Assembly: GCF_014287275.1 (NCBI RefSeq)
Contig: NZ_JACONZ010000002.1
Span: 248,001-312,000, forward strand
DNA: 64,000 bases
Direction of reading: 5' to 3'
Origin: Anaerofilum hominis
GTDB lineage: Bacteria > Bacillota > Clostridia > Oscillospirales > Ruminococcaceae
In this document: positions 44,524-52,975 of the stretch, in pieces
Numbering within the stretch: the first letter of the stretch is position 1
Layout of the letters: every line of letters begins with the position of its first letter
Position numbers and translations under genes: made by a program
The notes under the pieces: model-generated
What the model saw: only the letters and a program-made list of their open reading frames with translations
What the model was told of the DNA's origin: nothing
Database searches by the model: none

Positions 44524-44991
44524 ATGGGCAAGATGAAGTTTGAGTTACCCTTATTGGCGGTTCAGGACGTGGAAGTGTCGAAAAAATTTTATAAACAGCT
44601 TTTTGGGCAGGAAGTCGTGTTGGACCTGGGGAAAAACGTGACGTTTAGCGGCGGGTTTGCCATACAGGAAGATTTTGCATGGCTTACAGATATCGACCCG
44701 GATTCTGTTGTCAGAAAGTCGCACAATATGGAGCTGTATTTTGAAGTAGAGGATTTCGACGCCTTTTTGCACCTTTTGGAACAGCACAGCGAAGTAAAGC
44801 TTGTTCATCCCCCGAAGAAACACGACTGGCAGCAGCGGGTGGTCAGGATCTACGACCCGGATCTTCACATGATAGAGATCGGAGAGTCCATGGAAGTGAT
44901 CGCAAAGCGCTATCTGGCACAGGGGCTTTCCGCAGAAGAGGTCGCAAAGATCATCCAGCACCCCGTGGAATTTGTGCGGCAATGCCGGTGA
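44524..44991 (+). CDS. VOC-family (glyoxalase/dioxygenase-fold) protein
   Basis: A 155-residue protein with the paired beta-alpha-beta-beta-beta modules of the VOC fold: LPLLAVQDVEVSKKFYKQLFGQEVVLDLG, NMELYFEVEDFDAFLHLL, QRVVRIYDPDLHMIEIGESMEV. The metal-ligand pattern of true glyoxalase I is incomplete, so binding or unknown chemistry is likely. The C-terminal 35 residues (YLAQGLSAEEVAKIIQHP) resemble a short sequence recruited from HTH-like helices. It is transcribed with the DUF3788 gene. Confidence 0.85.
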   Translation: MGKMKFELPLLAVQDVEVSKKFYKQLFGQEVVLDLGKNVTFSGGFAIQEDFAWLTDIDPDSVVRKSHNMELYFEVEDFDAFLHLLEQHSEVKLVHPPKKHDWQQRVVRIYDPDLHMIEIGESMEVIAKRYLAQGLSAEEVAKIIQHPVEFVRQCR

Positions 44992-45347
44992 GCAGCGTGG
45001 ACAGGGGAGAGTGCGGGACAAAACCGCGCCGCGGCAGCCCGTGGCGGCCGGTGCGAGAGATCAAGGGGTGCCTCCGTCTGCCCGGCAAAACAAAAAACGA
45101 CCTCCGCAGGCGGAGGTCGTTTTTTTTATTTGATCGCCCGGCTGAGGCGCGGAGGCGGGGGCACGCTTCGCTGCCGTTTTACCGGGGGCGGGGAGAAAGC
45201 CGCAATCGGCATGGCCACGTACAGGCCGCGGACCCGTGAAGCCCCTGTCCGTCCCCGCCGCGTTTGAGCCCGAGCGTGCAGCCGCGGGATCTGCCGGTTC
45301 GCACCCCTGTGGGCCGCGCAGCTGCGCCGCAGTGGGGAAAGACGGGT
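44992..45347. other. Gene-free interval between convergent VOC and MATE genes
   Basis: Apart from the terminator at 45092-45127, nothing is supported in these 356 bases. Confidence 0.5.
45092..45127. terminator. Bidirectional terminator between VOC and MATE genes
   Basis: A 15-bp stem (45092-45106 with 45111-45125) with a 4-base loop starts with six A and ends in eight T. Confidence 0.95.
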
Positions 45348-46718
45348 TCACGCTGTTTTTTCCCGGCTGCTGATGCCGGCAAGCTTTTTCTTCCAGACGC
45401 CGGAGGCGAAGCGGAAGAGAAAGATCACCGCGCGCAGGCATTCATCCGCCGCCATGGCCCACCAGACGCCCGTCAGGCCCATGCCCAGATGCACCCCAAA
45501 GAACCAGCTGCCCAGCACCGAGACGCCCCACATGCTGACGACGCCCAGCCCCACGGGGAAGTTGACGTCCCCCACCGCTACCAGACAGCGGACCATGACG
45601 ATGTTGACGCTGCGGCCGATCTCCAGCACGAACTCGATCAGAAGGATCTGCCGCCCCAGTTCCACCACGGCCGCATCGGCGGTAAAAAGGCCGAAGATCG
45701 GCCGCGCGAACGTGAAAAGCAGCGCTGTGACCGACAGGGAGACCACGGTGGAGACTGCGGTGGTGGACCACACCCGCTTTTGTATGCCCCGATGGTCGCC
45801 CGCGCCCGCCAGATAGCCGATGATGATCTGGGTGGCCTGGGAGATGGCCATGGAGTAGATATAGGCCACGTTGGCCAGCATGCTGCAGTACACCTTGGCG
45901 GCGATGACCGCGGTGCCGAACAGATTGACGAATTTCAGGATGGTCATCTGTGAGAGGTTGTAAGAAAGCTCCTGCCCGGCTGAGGGCAGCCCGATCAAAA
46001 GCAGCCGCCGCAGGGTGCCAAAGGGGAATGGCCGCAGGTCGGACGCGGACATCCGCACCCCGGTGCGCCCGCGGAACATCAGATAGACCAGCACCAGACC
46101 GACGCATTTGGACAGGTCGGTGGAGATGGCCGCGCCCACGGCCCCCAGCCGCGGAAAGCCCAGCAGGCCGTTGATCAGCACGGCATTGCCGGCGATGTTG
46201 CACAGGTTCATGACGGCCGAGACGGCCATCACCTCTTTCACCAGCCCGTAGCTGCGCAGGATGGCGGCAAAGTTCATATAAAGGCCCTGCACCAGCACGA
46301 ACGCGCCCACGATCAGGGTGTAGGCGAGCGCTTCGCCCAGCACGTCGGCAGGCACGCCCAGAAAGCCGAAGATGCTCCGGCTGCCCAGCATCAGCACCGC
46401 GGTGGCAGCGAGCCCGCCCAGCACCATGACCAGTGTGGAGACCGTGCAGACCTGCGAAACGCGCCGGGTGTCCCGCGCGCCGATGGACTGGGACAGCACC
46501 ACCGTGGAGGCGCCCGCCAGCACGCTGAGCAGGATGATGACGATGTTCATCAGCTGGTTGCCGTTGCCGATGGCGGCCACCGAGCTTTGGGAGATGCGGC
46601 TGACCATGAACTGGTCCACATTGCCCACCAGCATCTGCAGCAGCAGCTCGATAAAAATGGGGATAGACATTCTAAAAACATCCCGAGCGCTGAAAGAGCG
46701 CTGGTTTTGAAGTTTCAC
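45348..46718 (-). CDS. MATE-family efflux transporter
   Basis: A 456-residue protein with about twelve hydrophobic helices in two similar halves. Family features include SIPIFIELLLQMLVGNVDQFMVSRIS in TM1, ASTVVLSQSIGARD, GAVGAAISTDLSKCVGLV and, in the second half, GLPSAGQELSYNLSQM and SQATQIIIGYLAGAGD. It exports organic cations or drugs in exchange for sodium or protons. The GTG 7 bases after AAAGGAGG is the start. An upstream in-frame extension would cover the promoter. Confidence 0.92.
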   Translation of the reverse strand: MKLQNQRSFSARDVFRMSIPIFIELLLQMLVGNVDQFMVSRISQSSVAAIGNGNQLMNIVIILLSVLAGASTVVLSQSIGARDTRRVSQVCTVSTLVMVLGGLAATAVLMLGSRSIFGFLGVPADVLGEALAYTLIVGAFVLVQGLYMNFAAILRSYGLVKEVMAVSAVMNLCNIAGNAVLINGLLGFPRLGAVGAAISTDLSKCVGLVLVYLMFRGRTGVRMSASDLRPFPFGTLRRLLLIGLPSAGQELSYNLSQMTILKFVNLFGTAVIAAKVYCSMLANVAYIYSMAISQATQIIIGYLAGAGDHRGIQKRVWSTTAVSTVVSLSVTALLFTFARPIFGLFTADAAVVELGRQILLIEFVLEIGRSVNIVMVRCLVAVGDVNFPVGLGVVSMWGVSVLGSWFFGVHLGMGLTGVWWAMAADECLRAVIFLFRFASGVWKKKLAGISSREKTA

Positions 46719-46764
46719 AGGCAAGCCTCCTTTGCGGCAGTTCGCCGCGCTGCAAACAGGTTTT

Positions 46765-46792
46765 ATTATACTGCTGTTCTGTGGTTTGACAA
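46765..46792 (-). promoter_or_regulatory. Promoter of the MATE transporter gene
   Basis: On the minus strand TTGTCA (46787-46792) and a perfect TATAAT (46765-46770) are 16 bases apart. Confidence 0.85.
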
Positions 46793-46959
46793 GGGAGATC
46801 ACACAAATAAAAAAGAAAAATTTGTGCAAATAGACGGTAAAAATGCGGAAGAAAGGCAGCCGAACGCAGCCTCTCCCGGGGCTGCAGGGCGGCAGCGGCG
46901 ATGTGCGGGCCGGGGAGCGGCGGCGAAGCCTGCAGGGGGGATCCGACGCTGAAGCACGG

Positions 46960-47525
46960 CCCGCTGCTGCTTTTTGGGAAAAAGGGATGCCGAAGAGGCA
47001 GATAGGAGAGTGCCTTGGCTTCTCTGAAAGTTACCCGTCGCTTTTTAGTAAGGGGGAGAAAGCACGGCGGGCAAAAGGGTGCAGCCCCGGCCAGCGCCGC
47101 GATCTGCCGTTGCTTTTTCCGGGCAAAAAGATGACGGCGTGGTGGGCAGGAGAGCATCCTGATTTCTCCAAAAGTTACCTATAGCCTTAGTAGGGAGGAG
47201 GATGCGCAGCGGGCAAAAGGGCACGGTCTCTCCCAGCGCCGCGATCTGCCGCTGCTTTTTCCGGGCAAAGAGATGGCGGAGTGGTGGACGGGAGAGTGCC
47301 TTGGCTTCTCTGAAAGTTACCCATCGTTTTTAGTAAGGGGGAGAAAGCGCGGTGGACAAAGGATGCAGTCTCTCCCAGCGCCGCGATCTATCGCTGCTTT
47401 TGGGGGAAAAGAGATGGCGGAGAAGCGAACGGAAGAGCGCCTTGGTTTCTCTGAAAGCTACCCATCGTTTTTTAGTAAGGGGAAGAATGCACGACGGGCA
47501 AAGGATGCAGCCCCGGCCAGTGCGG
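46960..47525. repeat. Degenerate tandem repeat, about 142-bp unit, four copies plus a partial one
   Basis: Units begin near ATGnCGG at 46987, 47131, 47273 and 47414 (spacings 144, 142, 141). The last ends near 47525, and the tail of an earlier unit is seen at 46960-46986. Shared blocks in each unit are GGAGAGTGCCTTGGCTTCTC, TGAAAGTTACCC, TTTTTAGTAAGGGGG, CAGCGCCGCGATCT and GCTGCTTTTTCCGGGCAAA. Unit lengths that are not multiples of three and stops in each frame argue against coding. Confidence 0.85.
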
Positions 47526-47759
47526 CCCCGCGGCCCCGCCGGAGGAGAACGAAGCGCCTCTGCCCGCCGCCCGGCGCTGCAGAAAAGCGCAAGAGAGCAG
47601 GGCGGCGGGAGAACCGCAAAACGGGACCGCCGCAGCGGCCCCGCTTTTCCCCGTTCTTTTTTCTTTTTGCACGGACGCGGACCGGCCCGGCGACAGAAAG
47701 GACGTGCCGCGGCAGCGGCCTATCGGGGGGACGTGCGCCCCCCTGTGTGCCTCCTGCGG

Positions 47760-48000
47760 GCGTCCGCTCTCAACTGCTTGCGGATAGACCAGCAGCGTCC
47801 TGTGGCATTTCTGCGGCCGTTCATCCCGGCTGCTTACGGATCAGGCCGGCGGCGCCCTGCCTGCCTCCTGCAGCTGCCTGCTCAGCCGCTTGCAGAATCA
47901 GGCTGATGGCGTCCAGGGACCCTCCTGCAGCCACTCAAGCCGGTCCGGCCGCTTATCGGGGCGGCAGCGCCCTGCGTCCCGCCTGTGGCCGTCCGCATCT
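47760..48000. repeat. Second degenerate tandem repeat, about 56-63-bp unit, four copies
   Basis: Units start at CTGCTTGCGG (47774), CTGCTTACGG (47830), CCGCTTGCAG (47886) and CCGCTTATCG (47949). Each continues with a GGCGNCCTG-like block and a CCTCCTGCAG-like block. The copies are strongly diverged. Confidence 0.55.
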
Positions 48001-48071
48001 GGGCGCGCGGTGGAAAAAACGGCACGGCAGCGCGCCAAAGCGCGGTTTTACGCTTCTTTGCCACCCGCCGA

Positions 48072-49421
48072 TCAGATCGGCAGCAGATGGATCGCGATGT
48101 TGAAGTAGATCACCAGGGACAACGCGTCCACGATGGTCGTGATCAAAGGCGCGGCCATGATCGCCGGGTCGGCGTGGAGAAACTTTGCCGCCAGCGGCAG
48201 GATGCCGCCGATCGTCTTGGCCATCACCACGGTGCAGAACATGGTCAGCGCCACCGTGAGCGCCACCATCTCATGGCCGGGGTAGGTGAGCACCAGCCGC
48301 ACATAGTTGACGGCGCTCAGCACCGCGCCCACCAGCGCCGCCACCCGCAGCTCTTTCCAGAGCACGGCCGGGATGTCCCGCCCGGTGATGTCGCCCACGG
48401 CGATGCCGCGGATAATGAGGGTGCTGGACTGGCTGCCCGCGTTGCCGCCGGTGTCGGTGAGCATGGGGATGAAGGTGACCAGGATGGGCATGGCCGCAAA
48501 AGCGGCTTCGTACCGGCCCAGGATGCCGCCGGTCACCATGCCGGAGATCATCAGCACCAGCAGCCACACGATGCGGTTTTTTGCCAGCGTGATCACGCCG
48601 GTCTTGAGATAGGGCTTTTCAGAGGGGTGCATCGCGCCCATGACCTCAAAGTCCTCGGTGGCCTCCTGCTCCATGACGTCCATGGCGTCGTCCACCGTGA
48701 TGATGCCCACCAGCCGGTCTTCGTGGTCCACCACCGGCAGCGAGAGAAAGTCGTATTTGTTGAACAGCCGCGCAGCCTCTTCCTGATCGCCAAGGGTGTT
48801 GATCGAGATCACGTCGCTGCTCATCACGTCCCGCACCTGCATCCCGTCCGGGGCCAGCAGCAGGTCTTTTACCGTCACCACGCCCTCCAGCTTGCGGCTG
48901 GCGTCGATGACGTAGCAGGTGTAGATGGTCTCCCGGTCCTCGCCGGTGCGGCGGATGTGCTCGATGGCCTGGGCTACCGTCATGGCGGCCCGCAGGTCGG
49001 TGAACTCGGCGGTCATGATGCTGCCGGCCGAGTTTTCAGGGTACTTTAAAAATTGGTTGATCAGCGCCCGGGTATCCGGCTTTGCATTTTTCAGCACCCG
49101 CTTGACCACGTTGGCGGGCAGTTCCTCCAGCATATCCACCGCGTCGTCCACGTAGAGGTCCTCCACGATGGCGGCCAGCTCGGCGTCGGTGATCGAGCCG
49201 ATGATGACCTGCTGCACGTCGCTGTCCAGATTGGAGAACACCTCGCTGGCGGCCTCCTTGGGCAGGGTGCGGAAAGCGAGCACCGCCTTTTCGGGTTCCA
49301 GCTCGCCCAAAAATTGGGCGATATCCACCTCGTTCCTTTCGGCCAGCGCATCCCGCAGCGCCCGGAACTGCCGGGTGTCGATGAGCAGTTCCAGCGCGTC
49401 CAGATCAAATTGTTTTTCCAT
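48072..49421 (-). CDS. mgtE: Magnesium transporter MgtE
   Basis: A 449-residue magnesium channel. The superhelical N domain (about 1-125: DIAQFLGELEPEKAVLAFRTLPKE) and CBS pair (about 130-255: SIMTAEFTDLRAAMTVAQAIEHIR, GIITVDDAMDVMEQEATEDFEVMGA) precede five membrane helices with LTDTGGNAGSQSSTLIIRGIAVGDI, the pore signature. The N/CBS part senses cytosolic Mg and closes the pore. The ATG follows AGGAGGAA by about 7 bases. An upstream leader with a uORF and terminator indicates control of transcription into the gene. Confidence 0.97.
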   Translation of the reverse strand: MEKQFDLDALELLIDTRQFRALRDALAERNEVDIAQFLGELEPEKAVLAFRTLPKEAASEVFSNLDSDVQQVIIGSITDAELAAIVEDLYVDDAVDMLEELPANVVKRVLKNAKPDTRALINQFLKYPENSAGSIMTAEFTDLRAAMTVAQAIEHIRRTGEDRETIYTCYVIDASRKLEGVVTVKDLLLAPDGMQVRDVMSSDVISINTLGDQEEAARLFNKYDFLSLPVVDHEDRLVGIITVDDAMDVMEQEATEDFEVMGAMHPSEKPYLKTGVITLAKNRIVWLLVLMISGMVTGGILGRYEAAFAAMPILVTFIPMLTDTGGNAGSQSSTLIIRGIAVGDITGRDIPAVLWKELRVAALVGAVLSAVNYVRLVLTYPGHEMVALTVALTMFCTVVMAKTIGGILPLAAKFLHADPAIMAAPLITTIVDALSLVIYFNIAIHLLPI

Positions 49422-49481
49422 GGGGTTCTTCCTCCTGTTCGTTTCAAAGTTTCGTGGCAGGAAGACAGGACAAAACGAAAA

Positions 49482-49513
49482 CACCGCGAAAGACACACGG
49501 GTCTTTCGCGGTG
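49482..49513 (-). terminator. Intrinsic terminator inside the mgtE leader (attenuator candidate)
   Basis: A 13-bp perfect stem (49482-49494 with 49501-49513) with a 6-base loop is followed on the minus strand by the T-rich GTTTTCGTTTTG. It lies about 60 bases upstream of the mgtE start and downstream of the mgtE promoter, so it must be read through for mgtE expression. Confidence 0.85.
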
Positions 49514-49618
49514 ATCCACACAGGGGCGCGGCGCCGGGGAAAGCCCTCCTGCGGAAAAACAGCAGGGCAGGGCCCGGCGCAGGCGCGCAGCGGCGCACAG
49601 GCCGCCGCCGCGCTCAGA

Positions 49619-49708
49619 TCAGAACAGAGCGGGACAAGCGGCCGGCGTCAGCGCGCGGCACAAGTGAGGATCATCGCAAAAGCCTGTACTTCGACCAACA
49701 GCGTCCAC
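49619..49708 (-). CDS. Leader ORF of mgtE, 29 codons
   Basis: A GTG start sits 7 bases after AAAGGAGGG, one of the best ribosome sites in the window. It opens a 29-residue peptide with the central part RSTGFCDDPHLCRAL and the end TPAACPALF, followed by TGA. It lies about 44 bases after the expected transcription start and 105 bases before the attenuator hairpin. The Asp-Asp-Pro and later proline codons recall MgtL-type leaders, where ribosome instability at acidic-proline stretches reports low Mg. I infer a regulatory peptide; no homologue is recognised. Confidence 0.6.
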   Translation of the reverse strand: MDAVGRSTGFCDDPHLCRALTPAACPALF

Positions 49709-49758
49709 TTGTTCTCCCTCCTTTAAATTCGGGTCAAAAGCCCTTTGGGGCATCTAAC

Positions 49759-49787
49759 AGTGTATGCCCTCCCGGCTCATTTTGCAA
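49759..49787 (-). promoter_or_regulatory. Promoter of mgtE and its leader ORF
   Basis: On the minus strand TTGCAA (49782-49787) and TACACT (49759-49764) are 17 bases apart. This gives a leader of about 330 bases before mgtE. Confidence 0.75.
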
Positions 49788-49924
49788 CCCCTTTTTTGAA
49801 ATTAAAAGCAGCGCGGGCAGACGCCGGAAAAGCGGCCTTCAGGGGCGAGACCTTTTTATTGAAAATTGGGAAGATCAAGCCCGGCAAAATACCACAGCCG
49901 ACGCAGGCCGGTGCGCCGTCTTGA

Positions 49925-52900
49925 TCAAATATAGGGATAGACGTCGATCGCGTCGGCACCCACCTCAGGGGCGCGGTCGTGGGAGGAGACGATCTCATTG
50001 ATGTACCAGGCGCCGCTTTCCGGGCTTTTTACGGCTTTTACGCGCCGAGGCACAAGGTTGTCTCCCGCGTTCTTGCCGCTGTCGCGCTCGTATACCATGC
50101 AGTAGGTCTCTGTATTGAAAGTGGCCGTCTGTACGCCGTTTTCCTCCCGCAGTTCCATGCTGTCGAAGTCCACGGCGAGATACACGATGTCGTATACATA
50201 GTCTTTATTCTGGTTGAAGATGCGTCCGCTCATCTCATCGGCGCAGGGGCCGGAACAGTATTCGAGCAGCCCAGCGTCCATAGTGCGGATGGCCTCGATA
50301 TAGCTGCGGTAGAAACGGCCGAAAGCGACGGCCGCGCCGTCCATATCCTCATTGCCAAAGATCGAGGGCTGCGCGTCCTCCTCGGACGCCGCAGGCTGCT
50401 GTGAGGGGATGTCCGCCATGTTTCCCAGCAGGGCAAAATTCCCGTCCCAAAGATCTGTGTATGGGTCGTTTGTGACAGGCTGTTCCGGCACGCCCTCACA
50501 GATGTGATCCGACCTGTCCGCCGCGTTGTCCGTGTTGTCCGCCAGGCGCTGCCGCCCGCCCGCTGCAAGATCCAGGGCGTACAGCGCCCCCTTGTCCAGC
50601 AGGTCGCAGTAGTACAGCGTTTGCCCCTGTACGGCGAGGGATGACGCCGAGGTCCGCACGAGGACCGTCCTGCTGGACGGTATGCCGGGGATGACGCTGC
50701 ACACAGCCATCGCCGCCTCATCCAGATAGTACACGGTGCCGTTGTACAGCACATATTGCGCGACATCTGCTGCAACCGTTTCCGGCTCGCCTCCCGCGGA
50801 GACGCGCAGAAGATCGCCGCTCTCGCGGAAGTAGACACCGTCGGCGGAGGCTTTTACATCAGATGCATCGAACAGGAAGTTTTCAGTCTGATACAGCACC
50901 GCGCTTTCCGTGCCTGCCATATCCACGCGCAGCAGTTGGTAGTCGGAGTCGATCTCATCGCTCAAATAGATCCACCCGTCGGCTGTCGTGCACGAGCCGC
51001 CCCAACAGAGGACCGTGCGACAGATCGGCACGCCGTACGGAGCGTCCTGCGCGCCCCGGCAGAGAACGTCGGCGGAGCTGAGACGCGCGAATACGGGCGT
51101 CCCGTCCTCAGCGACTGTCCATCTCACAAAATTGCCCTGCTGCACGAGCGTGGCCCCCGCTTCGTCCAGGCGGCTGATGCCGCAGACGCCCGGCGCGCCG
51201 TTCGCCTCGCCGTTATAATACACGTTCCCGCCCGCCGCCAACAGGTCGGCGCCCAAAGCGTCGGCCACCCTGGTCAGCTCCGTGCCGTCCTGCGGGATGC
51301 GGTACACGCCGTCTGCCGTCGAAAAGTACGCCGCGCCGTCCACTGCGGCGACGCTTTTTGCAAGGGGGGTCATGAGCGGCTGCTGGGTATTTCCATCCGT
51401 CGCGCACAGCAGCATCGTCCCGCTGCTTGAGGGGTCCAGCGCATTCCTTTCGTAGACGGCCAGCCGGTCGCCGAACACAAGGACTGTCTCCCAGTCGTAT
51501 GTGCCGGGGACGTCCTCGCGCAGTACTTTCTGCGCGCCGGTAGGCAGATCGATGCCGACGAGCTGGCAGCTCGTCTCTGATTCTTTTATACAATAGAGCA
51601 TGCCGTTCCCGCTGTCCAGCGCAAAGCCGGACGCTAATCGACCAGATAACCGACTGGTTTCCAGCACAAGTGTTCTCTCGCCTGTAGTCGGGTCGAGCTC
51701 ATATATCCCGGGAAGCGCCTGGTCATTCTCCGCTCGGGAGTAATTTTCTTCCCACAGATCAGATTGGCTCAAGCTGTAATACAGTTTGTTTCTGTATACA
51801 ACAGGGTTGCGGATGCGGCCTGTGACATCCTGCCAGACGACCGAAACGTTTTCACCGTCCAGATCAAACCGCAGCAGCCTGCCATCCGCTGTCATGGCAT
51901 AAAGTTTATTGTCCGCGATCTGCATAGCGCTGAACTTGCCCTCGGCCAGAAGCTCGTCTGAGCTGCCGTCGAGCGCCATCCTGTACAGGCCGCCGATTTC
52001 CTCTTCAGAGAACGAGTAGGTGTTGTAATAGATACGGTCGCCATACACCAGCATTTGCAGCATCAGATCCCAGGAGAAAGGGATCTTTTCCGTTTGTCCT
52101 TTCCGTGAATCCACACGCCAAAGGCAGCCGGACCTATCGATCCCATACACATAGCCGTGCGCTGCCTGCAGATCGCTGAAGCGTACCGTACTCAGGCGCT
52201 CGCCGCCTGTTCCGTCCGTCTTTACGCGGTAGAGGCCGTCGTACCGGGCGATGTAGACATTTTCCCCGCTCACGAGCACACAGCCGTCGTTGAGCTCATT
52301 GGAAGCATTGTACGCCACGGTACCCGCGCCTTTTGGCGCCAGCAGCAGAGCGATGACGACGCCGGTGCAGACAAGTGCAAACGCGCATGCCGCGCCGATA
52401 TAAACGGCCTTTTTGTGCCCAAAGGCTTTCCATTTTTCAGACAGGTCTCTGAAAAACGGCCCAAGGGAGGCCCATGCCTTTTTTGCGGCTTCGCCGCCCT
52501 CCTTTGCCGCTTTCTTTCCCTCCTCGGCGGCTTTTTTGGAAAGATCCACCAGCTTTTCGCCCGCCTGTTTTGCCGCCGGGGTCAGCTTTTCCAGCGGCGT
52601 CTCGGGCAGCGAATAATCGGGAGGGGCAGTGTATCCGCTTTTGTTCTCCGCGCGCTCTGCATCGGTCCCTGCGTCTTCAGAAGTGCTGGACGGAGATGCT
52701 CCGTCCAGAGGACGGCCGCAGGCAGGGCAGAACTTTGTTCCCGTTGTGGACGCGCCGCACCACGGGCACAGACTGCCCGCGTCGCCCTGGATTTTTTCGG
52801 GGGCAACACTCCCCGAGGCTGCCGGCGCGGCGGCAACGTTTTCGGCAACGGCCTCTACCGGCTGACCGCATTTCGTGCAGAAGCGCTTGCCGTCCGGCAT

Positions 52901-52927
52901 CTGCGCGCCACAATGTCTGCAGATCAT
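49925..52927 (-). CDS. 1000-residue zinc-ribbon, single-span, beta-propeller-like protein
   Basis: Two N-terminal zinc ribbons (C3/C6/C17/C20 and C54/C57/C67/C70) lead into a helical Lys/Ala/Glu stretch (about 115-170) and one membrane helix (about 174-197). A long extracytoplasmic part (about 205-840) follows with many repeats of the type VYIARYDGLYRVKTDGTG, LYAMTADGRLLRFD, VYYNGEANG. These resemble DUF5050/beta-propeller blades. The last 130 residues (FGRFYRSYIEAIRTMDAGLLEYCS to the end) look like an NTF2-like/TcaA C-terminal domain. GTGGAGG precedes the ATG. It is the last gene of the five-gene operon and may be its surface-exposed or sensing component. Function unknown. Confidence 0.8.
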   Translation of the reverse strand: MICRHCGAQMPDGKRFCTKCGQPVEAVAENVAAAPAASGSVAPEKIQGDAGSLCPWCGASTTGTKFCPACGRPLDGASPSSTSEDAGTDAERAENKSGYTAPPDYSLPETPLEKLTPAAKQAGEKLVDLSKKAAEEGKKAAKEGGEAAKKAWASLGPFFRDLSEKWKAFGHKKAVYIGAACAFALVCTGVVIALLLAPKGAGTVAYNASNELNDGCVLVSGENVYIARYDGLYRVKTDGTGGERLSTVRFSDLQAAHGYVYGIDRSGCLWRVDSRKGQTEKIPFSWDLMLQMLVYGDRIYYNTYSFSEEEIGGLYRMALDGSSDELLAEGKFSAMQIADNKLYAMTADGRLLRFDLDGENVSVVWQDVTGRIRNPVVYRNKLYYSLSQSDLWEENYSRAENDQALPGIYELDPTTGERTLVLETSRLSGRLASGFALDSGNGMLYCIKESETSCQLVGIDLPTGAQKVLREDVPGTYDWETVLVFGDRLAVYERNALDPSSSGTMLLCATDGNTQQPLMTPLAKSVAAVDGAAYFSTADGVYRIPQDGTELTRVADALGADLLAAGGNVYYNGEANGAPGVCGISRLDEAGATLVQQGNFVRWTVAEDGTPVFARLSSADVLCRGAQDAPYGVPICRTVLCWGGSCTTADGWIYLSDEIDSDYQLLRVDMAGTESAVLYQTENFLFDASDVKASADGVYFRESGDLLRVSAGGEPETVAADVAQYVLYNGTVYYLDEAAMAVCSVIPGIPSSRTVLVRTSASSLAVQGQTLYYCDLLDKGALYALDLAAGGRQRLADNTDNAADRSDHICEGVPEQPVTNDPYTDLWDGNFALLGNMADIPSQQPAASEEDAQPSIFGNEDMDGAAVAFGRFYRSYIEAIRTMDAGLLEYCSGPCADEMSGRIFNQNKDYVYDIVYLAVDFDSMELREENGVQTATFNTETYCMVYERDSGKNAGDNLVPRRVKAVKSPESGAWYINEIVSSHDRAPEVGADAIDVYPYI

Positions 52928-52975
52928 GTTTTTTCCTCCACATTTCGTTTTCGTGTATTCACTTGCGGGGGCCTG

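Larger units (their letters stand above)
46719..48071. other. 1.35-kb gene-free, repeat-rich interval between MATE and mgtE genes
   Basis: No stable gene fits here: open frames cross the repeats, lack ribosome sites and share no family. The interval holds the MATE promoter and two separate tandem-repeat blocks (46960-47525 and about 47760-48000). Confidence 0.7.
49422..49924 (-). other. mgtE leader region and end of the five-gene operon
   Basis: These 503 bases hold the promoter, leader ORF and terminator listed separately. No classical terminator was found directly after the five-gene operon (49800-49924), which is moderately AT-rich. Read-through into mgtE is possible. Confidence 0.5.

Noticed and set aside
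46960..47525. CRISPR array
   Set aside because: Units are 141-144 bp and diverged along their length, with no short identical repeats separated by unique spacers and no cas genes.
47273..48103. Open frame of about 276 codons across the repeat-rich interval
   Set aside because: It crosses two unrelated repeat arrays, has no ribosome site or recognisable domain, and the repeat unit lengths do not preserve frame.
49514..49787. M-box (ykoK) magnesium riboswitch upstream of mgtE
   Set aside because: The conserved M-box elements could not be found on the minus strand. The leader instead holds a short ORF with a strong ribosome site. A covariance search would settle it.
49777..49998. 73-codon open frame overlapping the end of the 1000-residue protein gene
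   Set aside because: It overlaps a well-supported gene in another frame, has no ribosome site and covers the mgtE promoter side.
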